Positions 6,443 to 12,465 of a DNA stretch of 19,031 nt are shown piece after piece (positions within the stretch are counted from its first letter, which is position 1; every line of letters begins with the position of its first letter). The DNA comes from an uncultured Mycoplasmatota bacterium (GTDB lineage Bacteria > Bacillota_I > Bacilli_A > RF39 > UBA660). The stretch spans positions 1 to 19,031 of the forward strand of contig UQVP01000020.1 in NCBI GenBank assembly GCA_900544605.1, written 5' to 3'. The notes beneath the pieces are model-generated. The model saw only the letters and a list, made by a program, of their open reading frames with translations. It did no database searches and was not told where the DNA came from. The translations under genes were made by a program, and so were the position numbers.

Positions 6443-8211
6443 TGAAAAATTTTATTGTGAAAGATGGGCCGTTTTTAAAAAATAAAGATACAACTAAGAA
6501 GATGATGTTAAATCTTTTAATAGCTCTTCTTCCAATTGTGTTCTTTAATGTTTATAAAAATGGTATTATTCCATATCAAAATAATAAAATTAGTTTTATT
6601 TCTATTTTTTATCCATTACTTTTTGTTTTAGTCCCAACAATTACATCATGTTTAGTAGAAACTTTATATGGATTTATTTTCTTAAAAAAAAGAAAGAAAG
6701 ATATATTAAAATTTATTGTTAATTCATTTAGTATATTTCCAGGTTTATTTTTAGGGCTTATCCTACCTATAAATACTCCAATTAGTATTGTTATTTTAGG
6801 TGCTGTAGTAGCAACTGTTATTGGTAAATTAGTATATGGTGGATTTGGTAATAATATATTTAACCCAGCTTTAATAGGAAGATTATTTGTTATATCTACA
6901 TACGCTATTGTGATTAGTGGTGCAGGAGGATATTTAAATCCTTATGAAGTAGATACAATTTCCTCATCAACACCTCTTTCTAATGCTAATGTTATTGAAG
7001 GAATAGGTACATATGAAACTTTGGTTAGTCCATATGGAAATTTGCTTAACTTCTTTATTGGAACTATTCCAGGAGCAGTAGGAGAAACTAGTGCACTTTT
7101 ATGTTTAATTGCCTTTATCTACCTAACAGTTACTAAAACAATAAAATGGAAAATACCACTTACTTACGTTACAACTGTATTTGTAATGACATATATAATT
7201 GGAGGTATTAATAACTTAGGTGTTTGGTATCCGTTATTTCAAATTTTAAGTGGTGGATTAATGTTTGGAGCTGTCTTTATGGCAACAGATCCAGTTACTA
7301 GTCCAACAACGCCAGTGGGCCAAGTTCTATATGGTTTATTTTTAGGTATTTTAACTGTGGTATTTAGATATTTAACTCCTTATCCAGAAGGCGTATTAAC
7401 AAGTATTTTAACGATGAATATGTTTGTATTTATTCTTGATAGGGTGGGTGCAACAGCGCGTTTTAATCTAAAAAAATCAATAATTCCATATATATGTGCT
7501 TTAGCTTTAATAATAGGGTTGAGTATGTATGTTGGTAATAAATTTTACAAGATAGAAAATGCTACAGATCCAAACTTTACTATTGAATCAAAAAATAGTG
7601 AAGGAGAAAAAACTATTTATATTGCTAAACAAAAAGGTTATTCTTCTGATATAAAAGCTGAAGTAATTATTGAAAATGGTGAAATAACAAGTTATAAAAT
7701 ACTAGAGCAAAACGATTCATTCTACTCTAAAATAGAAGATAGTAATTTTATAAATAGTTTAATAAGAGGACAAAATGATTTAGAGAAAGTTGATACAGTA
7801 AGTGGTGCGACAATAACATCAACAGCTTTAAAAAAATTATTACAAAATATTATTAAAGACTATACAAAAACTGGTAATGAACTTACAGGTACTGATCCCG
7901 ATTTTAATATTATTTCTAGTAAACAAGAAGATGATAGGATAATATATGAAATAGAACAAAAGGGCTTTGCTGGTAGTATAAAAATGCGTATTACATTTAG
8001 ATATGATGTCATAGATACTATCACTGTAACAGAACAAAATGATTCATATTTTAACTTAATTATTGATAATAACTACATTACAAAAATGATAGAAAATCAG
8101 CAAGTTATCGAGAATTTAGATACTGTAAGTGGTGCGACAATAACATCAACGGCTTTAAAAAAGGCAATTATAAATACCAGAAAGGATTATAGTTTAAATT
8201 ATGAAAAATAA
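6442..8211 (+). CDS. rnfD: Rnf subunit D fused to two RnfG-like FMN-binding domains
   Basis: The 589-residue protein is far longer than ordinary RnfD (about 310-350). Residues 1 to about 345 form the multi-spanning RnfD membrane domain, with flavin-attachment motif SSSTPL (S174-L179, T177 as the expected acceptor) and the family stretch FMATDPVTSPTTPVGQ. A further hydrophobic segment (IIPYICALALIIGLSMYVG) leads into two consecutive FMN_bind-type domains, about 390-470 and 500-580. Each ends in DTVSGATITSTAL with candidate flavinylated threonines T457 and T566. In ordinary complexes this domain belongs to RnfG, a separate protein with one membrane helix and a single outside-facing domain. No normal rnfG is present; a 31-residue peptide occupies its slot. 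I read the fusion directly from the uninterrupted frame; that it replaces RnfG is inference. Confidence 0.93.
   Translation: MKNFIVKDGPFLKNKDTTKKMMLNLLIALLPIVFFNVYKNGIIPYQNNKISFISIFYPLLFVLVPTITSCLVETLYGFIFLKKRKKDILKFIVNSFSIFPGLFLGLILPINTPISIVILGAVVATVIGKLVYGGFGNNIFNPALIGRLFVISTYAIVISGAGGYLNPYEVDTISSSTPLSNANVIEGIGTYETLVSPYGNLLNFFIGTIPGAVGETSALLCLIAFIYLTVTKTIKWKIPLTYVTTVFVMTYIIGGINNLGVWYPLFQILSGGLMFGAVFMATDPVTSPTTPVGQVLYGLFLGILTVVFRYLTPYPEGVLTSILTMNMFVFILDRVGATARFNLKKSIIPYICALALIIGLSMYVGNKFYKIENATDPNFTIESKNSEGEKTIYIAKQKGYSSDIKAEVIIENGEITSYKILEQNDSFYSKIEDSNFINSLIRGQNDLEKVDTVSGATITSTALKKLLQNIIKDYTKTGNELTGTDPDFNIISSKQEDDRIIYEIEQKGFAGSIKMRITFRYDVIDTITVTEQNDSYFNLIIDNNYITKMIENQQVIENLDTVSGATITSTALKKAIINTRKDYSLNYEK
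7792..7836 (+). repeat. Direct repeat copy 1 (flavinylation motif of FMN domain 1)
   Basis: This 45-base stretch is repeated at 8119-8163 with three differences and an exactly shared 26-base core (7798-7823 and 8125-8150). It encodes DTVSGATITSTALKK in both copies. Confidence 0.85.
8119..8163 (+). repeat. Direct repeat copy 2 (flavinylation motif of FMN domain 2)
   Basis: Second copy of the 7792-7836 repeat, 327 bases downstream and in the same reading frame. The DNA identity is much higher than between the rest of the two domains. Confidence 0.85.
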
Positions 8212-8296
8212 AAAATTACAAGGAATATTAGTACTAACTATAACAGCGCTTATTTGTTCTTCGCTTTTATATTTGGTACTTATGATGACGAGGTGA
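8201..8296 (+). CDS. 31-residue single-pass membrane peptide in the rnfG position
   Basis: ATG 8201 lies within the last codons of rnfD (which ends at 8211), and TGA 8294-8296 is followed three bases later by the rnfE start. The peptide has a Lys-rich N-terminus (MKNKK), one hydrophobic helix of about 20 residues (GILVLTITALICSSLLYLVLM) and a short TR end. That is the layout of the N-terminal anchor of RnfG, which normally lies exactly here (order C-D-G-E-A-B). The soluble FMN domain is absent from this frame and appears instead as a tandem extension of RnfD. It may be a retained anchor, a small structural subunit or a decaying relic. The tight overlap with both neighbours favours translation; the ribosome binding site is weak (AAGGA at 8182-8186). 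Confidence 0.55.
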   Translation: MKNKKLQGILVLTITALICSSLLYLVLMMTR

Positions 8297-8299
8297 CAT

Positions 8300-8935
8300 A
8301 TGAAAAGATTATTAAATGGTATTACGAATGAAAATCCTATCTTTGTTTTAAATTTAGGACTTTGTTCTGCCCTTGCTGTAACAACAAAATTTGAAAATGC
8401 CTATATGATGGGAATATGTGTTTTAGTAGTTTTAGTTTTCAGTAATTTAATTATTTCCATAATAAAAAAGATAGTTCCAGATAGTGTTAGGATTCCTGTT
8501 TATATTTTAATAATTGGAACATTTGTAACTATTTTAGAAATACTTTTAAAAAGTTATATTCCAGCTTTATATAAAGCTTTAGGTATATATTTACCACTTA
8601 TTGTTGTTAATTGCATTGTCCTAGGTAGAGCTTTAGAAGTAGCGTCTAAGGAGAGTGTTAAAAATAGTTTACTTGATGCGATAGGAATTGGTTTAGGTTA
8701 TACATTTGCAATTATGTTAATAGCGCTTTTTAGAGAAGTACTTGGTACTAATACAATTACTTTAATGGATAGTATTAGTTCTATAACAGGGTATAGGGCT
8801 GTTTATAAAGTGTTACCAACTACTAATATACTTCCAATACCTATTTTAGTAACACCAGCAGGAGCTTTTCTAATCTTTGGAATATTAGCTGGAATAATAA
8901 ATTATGTTAGGGGGTTAAAACATGAATCTAATTAG
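8300..8935 (+). CDS. rnfE: Rnf electron-transport complex subunit E
   Basis: A 211-residue polytopic membrane protein starting MKRLLNGITNENPIFVLNLGLC, the standard RnfE opening. GAGGTG at 8290-8295 is its ribosome binding site. RnfE and RnfA are homologous, inverted membrane subunits that together hold an iron centre coordinated by paired cysteines. Here those are C22 in NLGLCSA and C105 in VVNCIVLGRA, both intact. Six hydrophobic segments are visible. The end overlaps rnfA by 14 bases, indicating coupled translation. Nothing is unusual in this subunit. Confidence 0.95.
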   Translation: MKRLLNGITNENPIFVLNLGLCSALAVTTKFENAYMMGICVLVVLVFSNLIISIIKKIVPDSVRIPVYILIIGTFVTILEILLKSYIPALYKALGIYLPLIVVNCIVLGRALEVASKESVKNSLLDAIGIGLGYTFAIMLIALFREVLGTNTITLMDSISSITGYRAVYKVLPTTNILPIPILVTPAGAFLIFGILAGIINYVRGLKHESN

Positions 8936-9491
8936 TATTTTTATAACAAGTATTTTAACAGGTAATATTGTTTTAACTAAGTTTTTAGGTATATGCCCAT
9001 TTATAGGTAATTCTAATAATCGCAAAAATGCTTTTATGATGGGGTTATCAGTAACTTTAGTAATAACACTTTCTAGCATTATTACATACTTACTTTATTA
9101 CCACATTTTAGTACCAACTAATACCACATATTTAAAAACAATCATCTTTATTTTAGTAATCGCATCAATGGTTCAAGCATTAGTAATTATAATTAAAAAT
9201 AAATTTAAGAATATATATGATTCTTTAGGAATATATCTTCCTTTAATAACAACTAATTGTGCTGTATTAGGAGTTGTTCTATTAAATATAACTAATAATT
9301 ATACCTTCTTAGAAACTATCATTTATAGTTTAGGTAGTAGTATTGGTTTTGCTTTGGTAATTTATGTTTTTTCAACAATTAGAGAAAAAATAGAAGTATC
9401 AAATGTTCCTAAGTCTTTTAAAGGTTTACCAATCGCTTTAATAACTGCGGCAATTATGTCATTATTATTTACTAGATACATAGGTGTTTAG
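8922..9491 (+). CDS. rnfA: Rnf electron-transport complex subunit A
   Basis: A 189-residue polytopic membrane protein, normal length for RnfA. It carries the expected cysteine motifs KFLGICPF (C25) and TTNCAVLG (C113) that complete the intramembrane iron site with RnfE. The start overlaps the end of rnfE, with GGGGTT-type purine-rich sequence just upstream. The stop TAG shares its last base with the GTG start of a 34-residue peptide gene (TAGTG), so the ribosome can run on to it. In canonical operons rnfB follows directly; here the small gene is inserted between them. Confidence 0.95.
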   Translation: MNLISIFITSILTGNIVLTKFLGICPFIGNSNNRKNAFMMGLSVTLVITLSSIITYLLYYHILVPTNTTYLKTIIFILVIASMVQALVIIIKNKFKNIYDSLGIYLPLITTNCAVLGVVLLNITNNYTFLETIIYSLGSSIGFALVIYVFSTIREKIEVSNVPKSFKGLPIALITAAIMSLLFTRYIGV

Positions 9492-9595
9492 TGTCATATC
9501 TTTTACTAGTATTACTTATATTATTAACTATGTTTTTATATAGCAAAAATAAGTGTAGTCATAATTGTGATAAGTGTAAGGGGTGTAAAAGATGA
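9491..9595 (+). CDS. 34-residue membrane peptide with a cysteine cluster, between rnfA and rnfB
   Basis: GTG 9491 overlaps the rnfA stop by one base, and TGA 9593-9595 overlaps the rnfB start (ATGA). The peptide consists of a hydrophobic helix (SYLLLVLLILLTMFLY) and a basic tail with CSHNCDKCKGC, that is C22-x3-C26-x2-C29-x2-C32. One helix plus a short Cys-rich tail recalls the small FeoB-associated Cys-rich membrane proteins, though I cannot show homology. Four closely spaced cysteines next to a subunit that normally carries Fe-S clusters suggest metal or cluster binding, or cluster handling for Rnf. The rnfB ribosome binding site AAGGGG (9578-9583) lies inside this frame. Coupling on both sides supports it as a real gene; the role is inferred. 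Confidence 0.6.
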   Translation: MSYLLLVLLILLTMFLYSKNKCSHNCDKCKGCKR

Positions 9596-9858
9596 TAGGA
9601 ATAATAATATTAACAGTAGTAGCTTTAATTATTAGTGTTATTTTAGTTCTATTAGAAGATAAACTAAATAAACAAGATAAACAATTCGATACAATAAGAA
9701 AACTACTTCCAGGATATAATTGTGGAGCTTGTGGTTATGGTAGTTGTGATGGTATGGCAGAAGCTATATTAAAAGATAGAGAAGCTTATAAAAAATGTAA
9801 ACCATTACATGGGGAAAATAAAGAAAAGTTAGAAAAATATTTACAAAGTCATGAATAA
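9592..9858 (+). CDS. rnfB: Short RnfB: membrane anchor plus a single [4Fe-4S] module
   Basis: The 88-residue product has an N-terminal membrane helix (IIILTVVALIISVILVLLE). It is followed by the RnfB-type Fe-S module PGYNCGACGYGSCDGMAEAI with cysteines C44, C47, C52 and C69. That is the beginning of a normal RnfB. Canonical RnfB proteins are about 190-330 residues and continue with two or more ferredoxin-like [4Fe-4S] motifs, which receive electrons from ferredoxin. None of that is here: the frame ends at TAA 9856-9858 inside a clear terminator hairpin, so the gene is not simply cut by a frameshift with the rest following. Either this lineage uses a minimal RnfB, or another Fe-S protein encoded elsewhere or the preceding Cys-rich peptide substitutes. 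Confidence 0.88.
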   Translation: MIGIIILTVVALIISVILVLLEDKLNKQDKQFDTIRKLLPGYNCGACGYGSCDGMAEAILKDREAYKKCKPLHGENKEKLEKYLQSHE

Positions 9859-9874
9859 AATTCATGATTTTTTT
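9849..9874 (+). terminator. Intrinsic terminator of the rnf operon
   Basis: TCATGAA (9849-9855) and TTCATGA (9861-9867) form a perfect 7-bp stem with loop TAAAA, followed by seven T (9868-9874). The rnfB stop codon is the loop. Confidence 0.85.
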
Positions 9875-10110
9875 GTTTATAAAAAGGAAATAGAAAAGTT
9901 ATCTCGTATATTATAAGTAGAAGTAAGTAATTATATATATTATAAAAATAGAGAGACATAGTTTTTTTCTAGCAATAGTTTTCATAATCGAAATTTTTGA
10001 GGTGGTGGTTTCAACACTCTAATAAATGATGATAGTAAGTGAAATTGTGATTATAAACTATCAAGAAACTAATGTTATTTAATTTACAACTTATAGAAAG
10101 GAGAATTTGT

Positions 10111-10932
10111 ATGAATGAAGTAAAAGAATATACAGAAAAAATATTTGACGATATAAAACATGTTGATGGAAATGGAATGGAATATTGGTGTGCTAGAGAT
10201 TTGCAAGTAGTACTTGAATATAAAAAATGGCAAAAGTTTCAAAACGTCATAGAAAATGCAAAAATAGCTTGTGAACAGAGCAAATTTATAATTGATAACC
10301 ATTTTACCCAAGTGGGTAAAATGGTTAATATAGGTTCTAAAACTTCAAGAAATATTGTAGATTATAAGTTATCAAGATATGCTTGTTATTTGATAGTACA
10401 AAATTCAAATCCTAAAAAATCAGTTGTTGCGTTAGGTCAAACTTATTTTGCAATACAAACTAGAAAACAAGAATTAAGTGAAAAAGAGTATAGTGAGCTT
10501 ACGGAAGATGAGAAAAGATTTTATCAAAGAAATTTAACAAGGAAAGGTAATTATTCTTTAAATATTGCTGCTAGAAATGCTGGAGTTAAAAACTTTGATA
10601 AGTTTCATAATTGTGGTTATAAAGGATTGTACAATGGTGAAACAGCTAATGATATTGCTAAAAGAAAGAAACTAAGATATAGGGAAGATATATTAGACAA
10701 TATGGGAAGTGATGAATTAATAGCTAATTTATTTAGAATATCTCAAACAGAACAAAAACTTAAGAATGAAAATATAAAATTAGAAAGTAATGCTAATAAA
10801 ACTCATTATGAAGTTGGAAAAGAAATAAGAAAAACTATTAAAAAATTAGGTGGAACTATGCCAGAAGATTTACCAACTCCTGATAAAAGTTTAAAAGAAT
10901 TAGAAAAAGAAAAACAGAAAAATTTAGAATGA
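10111..10932 (+). CDS. dinD: DinD-like DNA damage-inducible protein
   Basis: The start is set at ATG 10111, after AAAGGAG at 10097-10103. The 273-residue product matches the length of Escherichia coli DinD (274) and follows its sequence pattern. EYWCARDLQVVLEYKKWQKF comes early, then NHFTQVGKMVNIGSK, then the hallmark SRYACYLIVQNSNPKKSVVALGQTYFAIQTRKQE. The C-terminal third is charged and helical. In E. coli, DinD is SOS-induced and inhibits RecA-mediated strand exchange; distant BRO-N-like similarity links the family to phage proteins. I find no LexA box in the 252 bases upstream (between the rnfB terminator and this gene), so SOS control is not shown. DinD genes occur often in accessory DNA. 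Here the gene stands between the rnf terminator and an atypical pilin gene, consistent with an inserted segment. Confidence 0.85.
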   Translation: MNEVKEYTEKIFDDIKHVDGNGMEYWCARDLQVVLEYKKWQKFQNVIENAKIACEQSKFIIDNHFTQVGKMVNIGSKTSRNIVDYKLSRYACYLIVQNSNPKKSVVALGQTYFAIQTRKQELSEKEYSELTEDEKRFYQRNLTRKGNYSLNIAARNAGVKNFDKFHNCGYKGLYNGETANDIAKRKKLRYREDILDNMGSDELIANLFRISQTEQKLKNENIKLESNANKTHYEVGKEIRKTIKKLGGTMPEDLPTPDKSLKELEKEKQKNLE

Positions 10933-10934
10933 TA

Positions 10935-10972
10935 TTTAAAAATAAAAAATAATTATGTATACTTAGTATAGT
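10935..10972 (+). promoter_or_regulatory. Promoter of a short transcription unit before the hypervariable pilin
   Basis: TTTAAA (10935-10940), a 17-base spacer and TATACT (10958-10963), with a second -10-like TATAGT at 10967-10972. The region 10951-10995 is nearly the same as 18979-19022 at the window end, where a perfect TTGACA accompanies it. Confidence 0.5.
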
Positions 10973-10987
10973 AAAGGTAGTGATAGT

Positions 10988-11107
10988 ATGGTTAAAGATG
11001 TAAGTATAAACATAACTCAAAACCTAATCTGGGAGGTGTTATTTAATCATACTATAATATTAATGAATAAAGAAAACACAGAGTTTCTAGACTTTTTTAT
11101 AGCCTAG
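10988..11107 (+). CDS. Possible 39-residue leader peptide or part of a small RNA
   Basis: ATG 10988 follows AAAGG at 10973-10977, and the frame ends at TAG 11105-11107 inside a terminator hairpin. The peptide (starting MVKDVSINITQN) has no recognisable domain. Its start region, from the -10 box through ATGGTTAA, recurs at 18984-19022, where the next codons differ. What is conserved is thus the promoter, leader and start, not the protein. The unit could be a small gene, a regulatory leader of the pilin downstream, or a small RNA of about 150 bases. Low confidence that the peptide itself matters. Confidence 0.3.
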   Translation: MVKDVSINITQNLIWEVLFNHTIILMNKENTEFLDFFIA

Positions 11108-11123
11108 ATTTCTTTGTGTTTTT
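11074..11123 (+). terminator. Intrinsic terminator or attenuator hairpin upstream of the pilin gene
   Basis: AAACACAGAG (11074-11083) pairs with CTTTGTGTTT (11112-11121) through one G-U pair, with an inner CTAG/CTAG stem (11087-11090, 11104-11107). T-rich sequence follows. It ends the short unit that starts near 10970 and lies about 50 bases before the pilin start. Confidence 0.55.
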
Positions 11124-11170
11124 GTGTGTACCTTTACTAAGTAAATCTAAATAAAAGAAGGAGAAAGATT

Positions 11171-12042
11171 ATGAAATTAAAAAATAAATATGGATTTACG
11201 CTTATTGAATTACTAGCGGTAATATAGTATTAGCAATTATTGCATTAATAGCAACACCAATAGTAATGAATACAATCAAAAAATCACAAAAAGGAGCAGC
11301 TGAGAGAAGTGCAGATAGCTACATAAAACAAGTAGAAACAACAGTAGCAACCAAGCAATTAGAAGGAGAAATCTTAGAAGGAACATATACAATAAATGAC
11401 AAGGGAAACTTAGAAGGAAATGGCTTAACAAAACCACTAGAAATAGAAATGAATGGAAATAAGCCAACATCAGGAACCATAAAAATAAGCAATGGCCAAG
11501 TTACAACTGATTCAACAATGACAATAAAATCTTATGAAGTAGCATACAACCCAACAACAAAGAAATATGAAGCAACAGAAAAAGGAAATACATCATCAGC
11601 AAAAGTAGTATATAGATGGTCAAAAGATGAAATAAAAATTGGAGCTACAATAGATCCAAGTGATACATCTAAATTTACAAAAGATGCAAGTACATTAGGA
11701 AAAAGTTATTATTTAAAACATGTATTAGATAAAGATAATAAAGTAACCGAATCATATGCATGTGCAATATTAAAAGGAAAAGAATACTGTTTAACAGCTG
11801 TAGGGGTTGAATATGGTTGGTCAGAAAATGAAGCAGATTATACAGGAAATGCATTAATATTAAAACAAATAGAATATAAAAAAATTGAAGGAATAAGCTG
11901 CAGCTTCGATGCGGGCGGTTCCAACTGCGACTATGGCTCTGTTGGTTTGCGTGCGGATGCGGGTGGTCTCGTTAGGGCGGGCGATGACGTAGGCTACTGC
12001 AACGTCTTTGATGGTGGTATTTCGTATTGCGAAAGCTACTAA
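11171..12042 (+). pseudogene. Type IV pilin-like protein with candidate DGR variable region, frameshifted
   Basis: ATG 11171, after GAAGGAG at 11157-11163, opens a prepilin signal: MKLKNKYG then FTLIELLAVI. The frame then hits TAG at 11225. One missing base near 11224-11226 explains this. From 11227 the expected continuation VLAIIALIATPIVMNTIKK runs in the +1-shifted frame without interruption to TAA 12040-12042. Repaired, the product is about 290 residues: class III signal and N-terminal helix, then a Lys/Thr-rich beta-type body with two cysteine-bearing segments (YACAILKGKEYC), and a final Cys-rich tail from about 11897. That tail is about 55% GC and A-poor, unlike anything else here, and fits a diversity-generating retroelement target. 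Codon use in the body (many A-ending codons and AAC) also differs from neighbours. The frameshift may be natural or a sequencing error. Confidence 0.8.
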
Positions 12043-12070
12043 TTGCGTGCCCTACATCTCAGAATCTAAT
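11897..12070 (+). other. Candidate DGR variable repeat (VR) at the pilin 3' end
   Basis: From 11897 to 12042 hand counting gives about 55% GC and about 16% A (only 6 A in 11941-12000), in a genome otherwise about 27% GC and very A-rich. Most codons end in C or T, as expected if AAC/AAT codons in a template were diversified at their adenines. The encoded tail is rich in Gly, Asp, Cys and Tyr. GC-rich sequence continues past the stop codon (TTGCGTGCCCTACATCTC, 12043-12060), as would an initiation-of-mutagenic-homology element. Template repeat and reverse transcriptase are not in the window. Confidence 0.65.
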
Positions 12071-12082
12071 ATTTTAAATTAG

Positions 12083-12110
12083 ACAACATGTATAATACAT
12101 GTTGTTTTTT
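12083..12110 (+). terminator. Strong intrinsic terminator of the pilin gene
   Basis: ACAACATGTAT (12083-12093) and ATACATGTTGT (12095-12105) form a perfect inverted repeat around one base, followed by TTTTT (12106-12110). Confidence 0.85.
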
Positions 12111-12127
12111 GTAACAAAAAAAGAAGC

Positions 12128-12325
12128 TTATGCTTCAACTTCTTGTTCAACACTCTTACTAGTTTTCTTTAATGATCTTAATTCTCTTGATGTCATACGA
12201 ATAGAAGTACCATTATCTAAAGTAACTTTTTGTAGATTTGGTTTTTGAGCATGTCTAGTAGCACGACAAGAATGAGATCTTTTATTTCCAAATAAAGGTT
12301 TAGTTGATGTAACTTTCTTTGCCAT
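12128..12325 (-). CDS. rpmB: 50S ribosomal protein L28
   Basis: A 65-residue basic protein on the minus strand, preceded by an AAAGGAGGA ribosome binding site (plus-strand TCCTCCTTT just after 12325). The sequence shows the L28 pattern: a short start MAKKVTSTKPLFGNKRSHSCRATRHAQKPNLQKV, then a beta strand part and SRELRSLKK. L28 (bL28) is a late-assembling protein of the large subunit. Length is typical (about 60-65 residues), with a slightly extended acidic C-terminus (VEQEVEA). The gene stands alone, divergent from dnaE and convergent with the pilin gene. It marks the return to core chromosomal DNA after the accessory patch. Confidence 0.92.
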   Translation of the reverse strand: MAKKVTSTKPLFGNKRSHSCRATRHAQKPNLQKVTLDNGTSIRMTSRELRSLKKTSKSVEQEVEA

Positions 12326-12370
12326 ATTAAATCCTCCTTTTAAATTTAAACTTTTTCCCTATGCCTTATA

Positions 12371-12399
12371 ACTTTACCATATTATTGGCTTTAAGTCAA
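12371..12399 (-). promoter_or_regulatory. Sigma-A-like promoter of rpmB
   Basis: Read on the minus strand: TTGACT (12399-12394), a 17-base spacer and TAAAGT (12376-12371), about 45 bases before the rpmB start. Confidence 0.55.
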
Positions 12400-12465
12400 A
12401 TAATTTTGTTAAAAATATTTAAAAAATGGGTAAAATATAGTAGAATGTTATTAGGAGGTTAGATT

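Noticed and set aside
9875..10110. CRISPR-like or attachment-site sequence in the 236-base gap before dinD
   Set aside because: The phrase GTTTCAACACTC looks repeat-like but occurs once, with no spacing pattern. I also found no LexA box, tRNA or inverted terminal repeats here.
11216..11232. Programmed ribosomal frameshift in the pilin gene
   Set aside because: No slippery heptamer, no Shine-Dalgarno-like stimulator and no downstream structure at the point of frame change; a mutation or sequencing error is simpler.
11266..12042. Pilin gene starting at ATG 11266
   Set aside because: This ATG is inside the pilin helix and has no ribosome binding site. The true start with signal and GAAGGAG is at 11171, in the frame lost by the one-base deletion.
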